NCBI GenBank assembly: GCA_000697335.1
Contig: JNEM01016800.1
Coordinates: forward strand, 1 to 28,071
From: Conidiobolus incongruus B7586
Lineage: Eukaryota; Entomophthoromycota; Entomophthoromycetes; Entomophthorales; Conidiobolaceae
Reading direction: 5' to 3'
Length of the DNA: 28,071 nt
Part shown: piece by piece, positions 10,237 to 21,115 of the stretch
How positions within the stretch are numbered: the first letter of the stretch is position 1
Layout: each line of letters starts with the position of its first letter
Made by a program: the position numbers and the translations under genes
Notes under the pieces: model-generated
Seen by the model: the letters and a program-made list of their open reading frames with translations, nothing else
What the model was told of the DNA's origin: nothing
Databases searched by the model: none

Positions 10237-11961
10237 ATTATAAGTTGTTAACTAAAATTCAGTGGGAAGAAATATAAATTACAAAGAATTTTGTATTGAA
10301 TAAGGGATTATAATGACAACAGGGGTTTATATATTTTCATGTAACTGGTTGATCAAGAAAGATTATCTTATGATGAATAGTCATCAAATCGATTAGCCAA
10401 TTAAATAAAATTTATCAACTTCTAATTTTATTAATTTTTATTTTAATTGGTTAATCGAGAATTTTTGTGTTTAGAATTAAAGTGAATCAGCAAACATTCG
10501 CGTCACTTGTTAGATTAAATTTGGTTTAATTATTTTGTTAATGCTTGATTTGAATTGGTAATTATGAAAATTATTGGATATTATTATTTCATTACTAATA
10601 ATATTATTCTGTTGAAGATATATAAAACAAGTTTGCCAATTAATTTTTATATTAAATCCTAAAATTCATATGAAGGTTGAAAAATTTATCATATGTTGAA
10701 AATTAATTGACAAATTAACACAACAGTCTTCTTTGATTATCTCTCTTGATTAGATCTCAAGTTTTTTAAAAATTGAAAAATTTGGTGCATGAATTTTTGT
10801 TCATTGATTAGGTTAAATATGATAGAAGTTTTAACAAAGATTATAACATTAATTTTTAATTTTATTGGCTAAGTTTCATTATAATTAAGAGTCCTATTTA
10901 TTATATCAATAAACCTAAGAAAATAGACATGAAGTTCAGAAAAAATAAAAGAATTATATTGATTTTTCCTGAGATTGAAAAAATACAGTTGTAATATGAT
11001 ATATACACTGCAGAACCAGCTTGAAGATTATATTTAAAATAAAAATATAACTATAATCAATAATTATTTGCAATTAAATCTATATAACACACTTATTTCA
11101 ATAGTTATAATATAGTATGAATTTAAACAATATTTATATTTAACCTAAATTCCGTTAAAATTATTGCATAGTATTGTAACTAAAATATCAAATATCCATA
11201 AATTTCTATATTTTGAACATTCAAAAAATACGGAATTGGTAAAAACATCAAATAATATATTTTTAATTACGAATATAGCTTAATATACATCAATCATCAA
11301 AATGACCATGTTCACAATATGAATATAAAATATTTATTTCATTTGATATTTTAAGATGTAATACATTAGATTATAAAATTTGTCAATGAATATACGATTT
11401 TGAATAGATTATTGACGCATACTTTCAATTTTGATTCAAACTCATAGAATGAAGCAAAACATTATGAATATACTTAATCTTTAACTTCATAATCAAGGTT
11501 TGAAAGAAGTTAAAAATATAAACGTATTAAAGAGAATATCATAATTAATGTACTATTATATATGGTTAAAATATTATTAATTACTATAATTCTTCAACCT
11601 CTATTATTGTTCTGATATTTTATAAAATGATCTATGTTTATTGTTTATCACAAGATTCTAATTGATGTACATAATCTATAATAAAGTTGAGAAAATAATA
11701 AATTTAATATTTTAGAATAAGGACATTAATGATTAATTTGCAATTAAATATATTTAGCATAGTTTGATTTACTTATTAAGTTTGAAATTTGTAACATAAA
11801 ATATTTCAATCAATATATTATATGAACAATATAAATTATTGAGATTTTTAATGAAATAAATATCTATAATTTTGTATATAGTTCAATTATACTGTTAATG
11901 CTGCTCTAGTAAATATTACCTAAGATCGGACTCGTCGTGATTTATTAAAACTATAAACTAT
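10237..11961. other. Upstream intergenic region of fumarate reductase
   Basis: About 1.7 kb with no gene that I can support. The right part, up to 11961, is also the 3' flank of the Sgf11-like gene. The fumarate reductase promoter should lie at its left end. Confidence 0.5.
10326..10333 (-). promoter_or_regulatory. Likely TATA box of fumarate reductase gene
   Basis: The minus strand reads TATATAAA followed by CCCC, about 90 bases upstream of the ATG at 10236. It is the best TATA match in the upstream 150 bases. Confidence 0.4.
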
Positions 11962-12729
11962 CTATTTTTTAGAATTTGACTTTTTCTTAGAAATACTATG
12001 AACCGAGTCATCGCTAGAATCATTATAATTTGCACTCAAATGACTCTTCTGCTTCCTTTTAAGATTGGCTTTGGCAATATTTCCATTATCTTCTGAATTG
12101 TTATAAGTTTGAGATCTTGGTGTGGAATTCCTCGAGGAGTAGTAATTGGTTTTGGTATCCATTAAAGGTTTATATCGAGCGGATGCTAATCCTAAGCATC
12201 TTTCCAAATGCTTCGCATAGCTTGCGGCCATTAATTTTCTATCACATTTGGTGCAATTAATTCCTGTATCGGGATTCTTTTGATTGATTTGACTTATTGT
12301 TTGATTAATATAATCTAAAATTCAATAAATACCGTAATTTAGTAGCCAATACAGTGTTGATTACCATCAGTTTGACATCTATTATTCAGATAAAATATTG
12401 ATTATTAAAGAATATATTGATACTACTAAAATTATTAAATTACTCAAAATCACAAATTAAACAAGTTAAGTCTTTTCTTTTTTGTTCAATCCAAACATCT
12501 GTAACGACTTCACTTAAACATTCTGAAACTAAATCGTTTAGAAGGGAAAAGCTCTAAAAATAGATCAAATTATTTATTGTGAAGAATAATCAGTATATTT
12601 AATATTTACAATACATGCTAGCGAAGGTACAGTCGACTGAGCCGACTCTGTCTGGTGACTTGGATTGTCATCACCATTTAAGAACTCATTCATTAATTCA
12701 GATTCAAAATCATAAATACTAGAATCCAT
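11962..12729 (-). CDS. Sgf11-like SAGA deubiquitinase-module zinc-finger protein
   Basis: Three exons: 12610-12729, 12454-12553 and 11962-12314, giving 190 residues. An acidic N-terminus is followed by a helix (residues ~44-70: LLNDLVSECLSEVV) like the Sgf11 segment that packs in the SAGA deubiquitinase module. The diagnostic part is the zinc finger at 94-115: CTKC, then MAASYAKHLERCLG, the C-x2-C...AA..(Y/F)A.HLE.CLG signature of Sgf11/ATXN7L3. The tail is polar and lysine-rich, ending KKKSNSKK. Known family role: helping activate the Ubp8 ubiquitin protease that removes ubiquitin from histone H2B. The first intron (56 bases) is clean. The second uses a GTGATT donor at 12453 to keep frame; a more usual GTAATT donor nearby breaks frame, so that junction is the least sure part. 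Confidence 0.75.
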
Positions 12730-13390
12730 TATTTTTATATTCAATTTTATACTTTTATAAGGACTGTTAATTCTCCAAATTCAAATTTATAAAAATTTAA
12801 TTTTCATTAATTTATGGGATTATTTATATTTCCTAGATTTTGAAAATTGACATATATTTTACAAAAAATTGAGAAGGTTGAGAAACTAAAACGTTGATGA
12901 GATATATACATTATATTATTTTTTATAACAATTATTTATATTTATGTTTTAAAAAATTTCAAATCTATCTAATATAAGTAGTTTTGGAAAATTATTTTTC
13001 TCAAATAATGAAGAATTCAAAAGAATAATTATATAATGCAAATATAGAACAAATTAAAACTATAAATTAAATTTATAAAAGATATAATATTAAAAAATAT
13101 GTAACAATCCAATAATATAAAACAATAAAGTTTTTTTCATATATGTTTTAAAAATATATCAGTTAAACATCATAGTTAACATATGCAAATAGAAATATCA
13201 AGAATAAATATTAATCAACTATATTTTAATCTAATCAGGTAAATTTGATAATTTTTAATGCACTAAATTTAATAATCCCTTGAAAAATAGCAAATAAAAA
13301 GAGCAAAAAATATTAATGATGTAATAGATTGAGCTCTCGAAGCATCCCGACGAAAAATATTCATACAATTGACAAAAATAATGAAGCATT
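12730..13390. other. Intergenic between Sgf11-like and RPB4 genes
   Basis: About 660 AT-rich bases between two minus-strand genes. It must hold the Sgf11-like promoter and the RPB4 3' end. No further gene or clear motif is seen. Confidence 0.5.
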
Positions 13391-14048
13391 TTAACCTTGA
13401 TATTTCTTATAAGTTAACATACTGGTTAGTAAACCTTCAAGTTCAGTATCATTCATCTTCTTTTTTAAACTAAATAAGTGATCAATATTAATAATAAATT
13501 TAAGAAACTGAATTGAAACGACTTACCTTGGAATAAGTGTTTTTGCTTCTTCCGCCGTATCACAACATAAGTTAACCAATTGAGCAACTTCGTAATGAGC
13601 AAAATTTTTTTCTGCAAAAATACTATTCAATTATTCAAGGTTAAAAAACATAAAATAAACATCAATAGCTATAAAATTACTTTCTAACGTCTTTGACCGA
13701 TTCAGCAGCTGAAAATCGACTAAACTTTTTGGCATATTCTAAAGTACTATTAAAAGTTCTAGAAGAGTAAAAGTAGGATGTTAAAAATGAAATATTTCTC
13801 AATAATAGAATAAATCGTTTACTTGGTAAATACTCTATTGGTATCTTTAGCTTGGTGCTCTAATAAAATACCAACTTCAGCAACTGAAAGTGCTCTAACG
13901 TTATTAAAATCTGTTACAAATTAACAAAATTAGTATCAATAATTTGGAATATATTTAAAAATTGTATACCAGGCCCTAGCTCTAAAATACTAGCATCAGT
14001 TTCTACGGGTTTTCCTTTAGGTCTTTTAATTTGTGGTAATGGTGCCAT
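13391..14048 (-). CDS. RPB4: RNA polymerase II subunit Rpb4
   Basis: Five exons: 13970-14048, 13823-13910, 13681-13758, 13527-13622 and 13391-13469, giving 139 residues, close to metazoan and fission-yeast Rpb4. The Rpb4/HRDC-like core is clear: ALSVAEVGILLEHQ, then TLEYAKKFSRF, FAHYEVAQLVNLC and DTAEEAKTLIPSL. The C-terminal helix ends LTYKKYQG. Rpb4 pairs with Rpb7 as the stalk of Pol II and acts in initiation and in mRNA export and decay. For exon 4 I chose the ATAG acceptor before 13622, because the later GCAG would break frame and lose the conserved IFAEKNF stretch. Introns are 57-64 bases. It is divergent from CCT4. Confidence 0.93.
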
Positions 14049-14772
14049 TTGGTAGTATTTTTTTTTATTAATTCAAATTGACTTTGAATTCGCCTGAATT
14101 GTTGAACTAATATATTTTCACCACGAACATATTAATTTTTATGGGTTTAATTTTCAATAAAACAAATTTTTGAAATAAGGAATGCTGAATGACTAGATTT
14201 TTAATGCTATAAAAATATTTATTGAAAACTGATGTTGATTATTTATTAAAAATAATGTATTCGTCATTATTTACATTTAGTATTACCATTTGATAGAGCA
14301 TTAATTTATAATTCTTCAATAACTTTTATAAATTGTTATTCATTATATTTTACTTATTTCTGATATTTTAATTATTTAAGGTTTAACAGATATGGCTAAT
14401 AAACAAATATTTAATGTAAATACAGTTTTGATTTAATAAATTATATATATAATTTATTTCTTAACTAATAGTATTAATTCCTCTTGATTATTACAAATGT
14501 AACGATGTAATAATCCAAACTACCTTGGGATCTTACGTCAATTCAATCTATTTACAATTTCTCATTCAATAACACTTAGAAATCCAATTGACATAAACTA
14601 TTATGGGATTCCCATAAGTATAATAAAGATTTTGTACAATTGAAATTTGATGATATCGTAATTCAATTCGATAAATAATAATATTTAATTATCAATACAT
14701 AATTAAAAAGTAAATAATTCAATTTATATTATTATTCAATCGGTTATTATATAATATATAAATATAATCAAA
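14049..14772. other. Divergent promoter region RPB4/CCT4
   Basis: 724 bases between the starts of RPB4 (-) and CCT4 (+), holding both promoters. The CCT4-proximal part, 14500-14620, is richer in G+C and contains the palindrome at 14601-14617. AT tracts near 14740-14765 could serve as a TATA element for CCT4. No gene is seen. Confidence 0.5.
14601..14617. promoter_or_regulatory. 17-bp perfect palindrome upstream of CCT4
   Basis: TTATGGGA-T-TCCCATAA has two perfect 8-base arms around one central base, about 155 bases before the CCT4 ATG. The G3/C3 arms stand out in this AT-rich DNA. The symmetry suits a dimeric transcription factor site; the factor is unknown. Confidence 0.35.
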
Positions 14773-16748
14773 ATGGCTCAAACTCCCGCTCCTACACAAG
14801 CTCCAAGTGGAAAATCTGCTAATAGTGCTTTTCGTGATCAAGGCAAATCTATTGAAGTCAGAAGGAGTAATATTATTGCTGCCAAAGGTTGATTATATAA
14901 TATTCAATCTGATGTAATTTTCTAACTTGGCAATTTAGCTGTCAGTGATGCTATCAGAACCAGTTTAGGTCCTCGAGGAATGGATAAAATGGTATATATA
15001 TTTTTAATTGGCTTTTTTGACTTCTTATAACCCTATAAATTTAGATTAAAACTGGTTCCGGTGAAGTCGTCATCACTAACGATGGTGCTACCATCCTTAA
15101 ACAAATGGCCGTTATGCACCCAGCCGCTAAGATGGTACTTTTCTAGTATATTCTATTCCATATTCCGAACTAACAATCAATTTTAGTTAGTAGATCTTTC
15201 CTCTGCCCAAGATGTTGAAGCTGGTGATGGCACCACGTCAGTTGTTGTTTTAGCTGGTAGTATTTTAATTGCTGCCGAAAAGATGCTCAACAAAGGTAAT
15301 TTATATATGATCCCTCAAATTGTCATTCACTCACTTTTTATCAAGGTATTCACCCTACTGTCGTTGCTGACGCTTTTAAGAACGCTGCCGAAAAAACCGT
15401 TGAATTTTTACAAGAAATGTCTATTCCTGTCGATCTTTCAAATCGTGATTTATTACTCCAAAGTGCTCATACTTCCTTAAACTCAAAGGTAAAACTATTA
15501 TAACCTTATTTGTATTAATATGTGATTGATTATGGATATTAGATTGTTTCTCAATACTCCGGATTGTTGGCTCCCATCGCTGTTGACTCAGTTCTCAGAA
15601 TTGTCGATCCTGCTGTCGATACCTCTGTTGACTTGAAGGATATTAGGATTGTCAAGAAGGTTGGTGGTACTATTGATGACACAGAATTACTTGAGGGACT
15701 TGCTTTGACCCAAAATGTCATCAAGAGCGCCGGAGGTCCTTCCCGCGTGGAAAAAGCTAAAATTGCCCTTATCCAATTCCAATTATCTGCCCCCAAGCCT
15801 GATATGGAAAGCTCTATCATTGTTAATGACTACCGTCAAATGGACAGAATTCTAAAGGAAGAACGCCAATATTTATTGAACATGTGCAAGAAGATCAAGA
15901 AATCCGGTTGTAATGTCATTTTAATTCAAAAATCCATTTTAAGAGATGCTGTCAATGATCTTTCTCTTCACTTCTTAGCCAAATTAAAGATTATGGTCAT
16001 TCGCGATATTGAAAGAGATGAAGTTGAATTCATTTGCAAGAGTACCGGATGTAAACCCATTGCCAACATTGATTCCTTTACTGAAGATAAGCTTGGTTAT
16101 GCTGATTTGATTGAAGAAGTTTCCCAAGAAGGAACTAAGATGGTCAAGGTTACTGGTGTCAAGAACGCCGGAAAGACCGTTTCCGTTATCTGCAGAGGTG
16201 CCAACAACCTGGTCTTGGATGAAGCTGAACGCTCTCTTCACGACGCCTTATGTGTTGTCCGTTGTTTAGTCAAAAAGAGAGCTTTGATTGCCGGTGGTGG
16301 TGCTCCCGAAATCGAATGTTCTCAAAGATTATTAGAATACGCCAAGACATTGAAGGGAATGGAAGCTTACTGCTTTGAAGCCTTCGCCGAAGCTTTGGAA
16401 GTCATTCCCGCTACCCTTGCCGAAAATGCCGGTCTCAATCCCATTTCCATCGTCACAGAGCTCCGCAATCGCCACGCCCAAGGCTCTAAGACTTATGGTA
16501 TCAATGTCCGCAAGGTAAGATTATTATATTGATACCATTGAAACATAGAACTAAACTTTGATTTTAGGGTACCGTTACCGACATTTTAGAAGAAAACGTC
16601 GTCCAACCTCTCTTAGTATCCACCAGTGCAGTTGAATTAGCTACAGAAACTGTCAGAATGATCTTAAAGATTGATGACATTGTAAGTATCATCTATCTAT
16701 TATTATCTAATATACACTAATTTCTGTTTTTAGGTTCAAACTAGATAG
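14773..16748 (+). CDS. CCT4: T-complex chaperonin CCT subunit delta
   Basis: Eight exons: 14773-14887, 14939-14991, 15045-15134, 15187-15295, 15346-15488, 15543-16514, 16568-16681 and 16734-16748, giving 536 residues (human CCT4 is 539). Group II chaperonin motifs are intact: [19 protein letters not shown], the ATP-binding GDGTTS (99-104), GGTIDD and the GGGAPE nucleotide motif (421-426). Delta-specific matches include TSLNSK(I)[27 protein letters not shown] and [10 protein letters not shown]. It ends KIDDIVQTR, as CCT4 does. The subunit sits in the eight-membered cytosolic TRiC ring that folds actin, tubulin and WD-repeat proteins. Introns (49-53 bases) cluster in the 5' third; the long exon 6 is uninterrupted and richer in G+C. 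The last exon codes only four residues. A likely poly(A) signal follows at 16797. Confidence 0.97.
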
Positions 16749-17135
16749 ATAAAACATTAAATTATCATATAATATATTATATTATTGGTTTCATTCAATA
16801 AAATCATTGGAAATATTTTTTCATTCATTAATTTTTTATTATGTATAATATTAAAATATTTTAAATGAGATATTTTTTCTATTGAATTTAGACAATTGTT
16901 CTTATATTTATAATGTCTTTTTCCATATAATTCAGGTTGTAATTATTATTTTATAGTGATAAAGTTTAGATTAAATAATGTTTAATGTTTCATACTAGCA
17001 AATTCTTAAAAATGAATAATCAAAAAAGAAAAAAATCCCACAAATTTGACCAAAAATGAATCAATATAAATTCAATATGTGACTTGGCAGCTGAAATAAA
17101 TAATCTTAATAAAACAATAAAATCATTAAACAAAT
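16749..17135. other. Intergenic between CCT4 and RINT1-like gene
   Basis: 387 AT-rich bases holding the CCT4 3' end and the promoter of the next gene. Nothing else is seen. Confidence 0.5.
16797..16802 (+). terminator. Poly(A) signal AATAAA of CCT4
   Basis: A canonical AATAAA about 50 bases past the CCT4 stop, in a T-rich setting. Motif and distance fit; chance occurrence is possible in this composition. Confidence 0.45.
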
Positions 17136-19465
17136 ATGGAAACTTCGATCGGTAACGAAATAGAAATACAAAATTGGCTGAATTCTGAGATCAATAGTAA
17201 TTTATTGGATATTGATAACTCTGAAGAGTTTGATAATTTTTTAAATAACCAACTCAACTTATTGAAAGCGGAAGAAAAACAAGTAATTATTGTTTTTATG
17301 GAAATTTAATATTATTACTAATTAATTATTAATAGCTGGAAGAATTTCAATCGGTTGCCACAAAAACTTTAAAAGAAGTAGAAGAACGCAAAAATGAATT
17401 AATTCAAGATTTAACTCAGCTCAAATCGCAATACACCGACTTAAATGCCAAATTATTAGAATTGAAGACCAATCCACCCAATTGGTTCGAAACAACTAAA
17501 GAAAATATTCACCAATGGAATAATTTCAATCAGACCCAAGCTTATTTAATTTTAGTTGACAAGATTAAACATTATATGTATTGAAGATTTCTCTAAAATT
17601 CAGAGAATTTGTCTAATAATTTTATTTAGGGATTTGGCAATAGATCAAATTGATAGAGATAATACCAATATCAATTCTATTGAGGGGTATAGAACAATTG
17701 TAAAACTGTTGCAAGATTGGCCCAGAACTAGAGAGTTTAAAGCTTATGCCAATTTATACCAATTTTGTAAAAAGAGTTTAAACTTTATCCAATTTAAATT
17801 ACAGGATTCAATTATTAGGTAAATATTTTATTCGATTTTTAGTTTATAGTAATTTTATTAATTATATTCTAATAGTAAATTGGAGTTTCTATTGAAATCT
17901 TTGAATTACCCTGCTGAGATGATTGATATTCAAAAACTTGAGGAGAATCAGTTGAAACAATTGAAGCAATTGTATTCTGATTTACTATTGTTTCAATTAG
18001 AGTAAATACTAATTCATTAGATAATGCCATTATCCCACTAATTTATCTTTATAGATGTTATTTACCCCATCAAGAAGTGATACCACATTCCAATTTAAGA
18101 ACCGGACTCTTACCTCTAGATGTTTTCGTGTATCCATTTTGGATTCGATTCCAATACCATTTCATGGGATCCCAATCCACAAACAATCCAGAAAAAGTAA
18201 ATTTTTGCTATTATCAATCAATTGATTTAAATATAAAATTAACACTTAATATAACTTAGCCTGAGTGGTTTATTCAATACATTTTGGAATTTTTCAAAAA
18301 GCATTTGAAATTCTTTTCACAAATCGAAAAATTTGGTCAAGATATTTTCAATACTTATCATAGAAACAGTACTTCCGTGTCTTCTACCAAATTTTCTACA
18401 GCTGTAATTGACTTTTTTTCACCATACAAATCAACTAACTAATTAATTATTAAAATTAACTTTAGGCCGTATTAATCGAATGGATCTCTAATTTAGCGCA
18501 ACATCAACTTGAATTCTTAAAACCTCAGCACCTTAGCAATCCACACAATTTAGCACATACCATCAAAGAGTTGGTCGATTTTGATTATACTATCAAACAT
18601 GATATTTTAAAGAAGTATCCAAATCTCACTTGGCAAGATATTTCAGTGGTTTATTTGCAGTCGGATACTATTAAAAATGCTTGGTTGGAGTCGGAGTATA
18701 AAGGTATTCTTTTAATTAATATTGGTACTATAAACAAAAGTTGACATTATTTTTTTAGTTGTTACTGTCAAATTACAAGAAATTCTTTCGGATAATCAAG
18801 CATGGGATTATGTTTATTTGGATCCCACATTACCCATTCCAAGTGAAATTGAAGATGAATTTGATATGCCTACCCACTCTGTCGATAGAATGCTTAGTGT
18901 ATTTGAAGCCATTACAGGTAAATTAAGCTAATATTTAACTTTGACACAAGGTTAATAATATTCATCAATATTAAAGAGAGATACCAACATGTATCTAATC
19001 CCGACATTCGACTCAAATATTTTGAACGCGTGCACTACCCCTTACTAACTGACTATTTGGCTGGAATGCGACGCGTATATCGTGGTTTCGAAAGGAAATT
19101 TATGGGATTTAAAACACCCGGAGGCCCTCCGCTACCACAGCCCGATTCTAGCAACCTACTCATCCTCCATAAATTAATCCATTCTATCAATTTTTTAATT
19201 CAACAGGTTAAATACTTGGAAAATGATGAGGTAATTCAATATTCTATTCATTTTTAGATAATTCTATTGATATTATTTATTATAGATATTTTTAGATCTT
19301 TGGACAATCAAACATAGGCAAATTGACGAAAACCCCGAAACAGAAGGATTATTCGACTCATTTATAAATAATTTGGAGAATTTTTCAAAAGATTTGCAAT
19401 CGACCATTCTAAGATTTACTCAAGTCCAATCCAATCCTCTGAATCAATTGTTGGAAGATTTTTAA
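17136..19465 (+). CDS. RINT1/Tip20-like vesicle tether
   Basis: Ten exons: 17136-17282, 17336-17577, 17630-17818, 17876-18001, 18055-18196, 18260-18403, 18466-18703, 18759-18917, 18977-19230 and 19286-19465, giving 606 residues; all phases join cleanly. A coiled coil spans about residues 44-97 (LKAEEKQLEEFQ...LNAKLLEL), followed by a helical body typical of CATCHR tethers. C-terminal RINT1/TIP20 hallmarks include PFWIRFQYHFMG with NNPEKPEWF, then DNQAWDYVY and the closing long helices. In this family the protein joins the Dsl1/NRZ complex with Dsl1/ZW10 and Sec39/NAG, tethering Golgi-derived COPI vesicles to ER SNAREs. It is shorter than human RINT1 (~790) and yeast Tip20 (~700), mainly at the N-terminus. 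The exon 9 acceptor (ATTAAAG) is unusual but is the only one keeping frame. An AATAAA overlaps the stop. Confidence 0.85.
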
Positions 19466-19542
19466 TAAATTAATTTTTTAATACTATTTCCAATTAAAAA
19501 TTGTGGTATTTTAATGAAATTCAATCGATGATATTAATTATT

Positions 19543-19850
19543 ACGGTTGCATTTGACAATTGGGCTCAAATTCAACTTCAGTATCATCATCAATATAACA
19601 TTTTAAATAATTCACTCATTTCCATTATTCAGTATGCAGCTTAATTCCATCTTTAGTACAATCTGAGCATCCATTATCCACCCTCACTAATCCATTGTGA
19701 ACCTTAACATTTGATAGTATTAAATCCTTTAACTTTGCATGAATAAAAAAGTTCAAAATGATGAATTACTATTGGCAATCGAAACAAATCTCACCAGTTG
19801 ATTATGGTAAGGTCTTGTGGGTTTCTAAACAATTTCGAAGCAGTCATAAT
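19543..19850 (-). pseudogene. Decayed gene copy A
   Basis: After the RINT1-like stop the sequence regains coding-like complexity, but no frame stays open. A minus-strand stretch near 19625-19735 still reads KVHNGLVRVDNGCSDCTKDG followed by IKLHTE. Closer to 19550 a short Cys-bearing acidic piece remains (DDDTEVEFEPNCQMQP). About 75 bases here align by eye with copy B at roughly 65% identity on the same strand, so both derive from one ancestral gene. Several breaks are present. The ACGGTTGCA word at 19543-19551 recurs at 19971-19979, perhaps marking the extent of the copied unit. Family unknown. Confidence 0.5.
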
Positions 19851-19888
19851 TCCTGTCCTAACTATTGACTAAACTTTCATCCTTCAAA

Positions 19889-19958
19889 CGTGTTGTGCTG
19901 TGAAGATACAGAACACGACGGTATAGGGAGGCTACCTAAGCGACTGTTTCGCCAGTCG
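19889..19958 (+). other. GC-rich cluster of three hairpins, possible structured RNA
   Basis: A short island near half G+C inside AT-rich DNA. Hairpin 1 (19889-19917): CGTGTT and CTGT pair with ACAG and AACACG across a GAAGAT loop, with a three-base GTG bulge. Hairpin 2 (19920-19936): GGTA with TACC. Hairpin 3 (19941-19958): CGACTG-TTTCGC-CAGTCG. A palindrome, TGCAAC-G-GTTGCA, follows at 19967-19979. I could not match it to U1-U6, SRP, RNase P or tRNA. It may be a snoRNA-like or other non-coding RNA on either strand, or just the 5' part of the decayed copy A. Confidence 0.3.
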
Positions 19959-20295
19959 AACATTAATGCAACGGTTGCAACTTCCATATTGATAATCAGT
20001 TTGTAGAACCATTCAATCATAGTTTATTTTGATATTAATACTTGTAAAATCTGATATTAAATTAATGAAATATATGGATTTTATTGTGTTATTAAATTGA
20101 TAGAATTAATATAAAATAATTCTAAAAAATTCAAATCTAAATTTTTTGGAAGTATAAAATCTCCAAGAAATTTTTAATTCACAATTTTAATTTTATATGA
20201 TGAAAAACCATCCTGAAAAAATAAAAATAGAATTTCTTATCACGTATTAAAATTAGCCAATTCATTAGTATTTACAATTATTTAGTATTTCAATA

Positions 20296-20815
20296 TTGGA
20301 TAATTGGTATGCATTTAATTATCTACATCATCAGGTAAATATTCTTGCAATAGAAGTGACCATTGATAACTTTCAGTATACAATTTTAATTCATCTTAAT
20401 TACAATCCGAGGAATATCGTCAACTTGGACACAGTCGTTGTGGACCTTATCGTTGAGGAGTTGGTAACCATTCAACATTAGTATCATTATCCTAGTATTT
20501 TTGTGATACTTGTCACAAGCCACCGATGTGAATCTCATTCACTGAGTTCCATTGGAGCCAAACGGACAATTAACAATGTAAAAACAGTTGCATAAGTCAT
20601 ATATGAAGTTGGTACACTTCCCATCATTCAATTTATCACAAGGTTGATAAATCAGTTGAGATGTAAATTTTGGTGATGTCAAGATTAATGATTTACTACT
20701 GTTGCACTTTGGGATATGGTATTCTTCACATTAAGGGAAGTTGCATTGATTGGATAGCTGGTAGTACCGAATTGGGACTTTACCACAAGTTATTGAGGCA
20801 GTTATATAATAGAAA
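20296..20815 (-). pseudogene. Decayed cysteine-rich gene copy B
   Basis: On the minus strand, coding-like pieces with many cysteines appear in order: RYYQLSNQCNFP, CEEYHIPKCNSSKS, QLIYQPCDKLNDGKC, TNFIYDLCNCFYIVNCPFGS, then KVHN and ...SDC...LKLYTESYQWSLLLQ. They are interrupted by several breaks, and no intact start-to-stop frame remains. Cysteine density and an Asn-Gly-Thr site suggest the ancestor was a secreted disulphide-rich protein. DKLNDGKC and NCPFG recall DKVNGKCPW and QCPFPGN in the intact secreted protein at 2161-3366, but that likeness is weak. It is homologous to copy A about 700 bases away, so this looks like a local duplication followed by loss. Confidence 0.55.
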
Positions 20816-21030
20816 TAAATTAATAAGAGTATTTCATGATTGAAATGATTAAATTTCGAAATATTAAAGTAATTATTTCGAATTTTAAAGGTATTGGGTT
20901 TGAATTCCAAATTTATGGAATTTTAAAAAATATATAACTAATATCAAATAATCAATGAAAGAAAGTATTAGAAGTATAATATAATAAAATTTAATGTGGA
21001 TATAAAAGAAATTCAAATGGAATTAATCTT

Positions 21031-21034
21031 AAAA
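21031..21034 (-). terminator. Pol III terminator of tRNA-Val
   Basis: A TTTT run on the minus strand seven bases beyond the tRNA 3' end, the usual RNA polymerase III stop signal at a usual distance. Confidence 0.6.
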
Positions 21035-21041
21035 TTAAAGA

Positions 21042-21115
21042 TGATCTCGCTCAGATTCGAACTGAGGACCGTCTGTGTGTTAGACAGACGTGATAACCAA
21101 CTACACCACGAGATC
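21042..21115 (-). tRNA. tRNA-Val (anticodon AAC)
   Basis: The minus strand folds into a full cloverleaf of 74 bases including the discriminator A. The acceptor stem is GATCTCG/CGAGATC, and the D arm has AGTTGGTTA with internal A-box-like sequence. The anticodon stem TCTGT/ACAGA encloses loop CTAACAC (anticodon AAC). The T arm is CTCAG-TTCGAAT-CTGAG, which contains the B box. There is no intron, and CCA is not encoded. AAC becomes IAC in eukaryotes and reads GTT, GTC and GTA. Confidence 0.97.

Noticed and set aside
13611-13622. GCAG acceptor for RPB4 exon 4
   Set aside because: It shifts the frame. The ATAG acceptor 11 bases upstream keeps frame and adds residues expected in Rpb4.
15564-16532. 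CCT4 starting at the ATG at 15564 as a single-exon gene
   Set aside because: It would lack the first third of the chaperonin, including GDGTTS. Upstream exons from 14773 join in frame and restore full family length.
17556-17822. Independent small gene starting at 17556
   Set aside because: It runs from the end of exon 2 through an intron into exon 3 of the RINT1-like gene. Spliced phases on both sides match the larger protein.
20296-20481. Plus-strand open frame of about 60 codons at 20296
   Set aside because: It lies antisense to decayed copy B and has no ATG-plus-motif support. The coding-like signal is on the minus strand.
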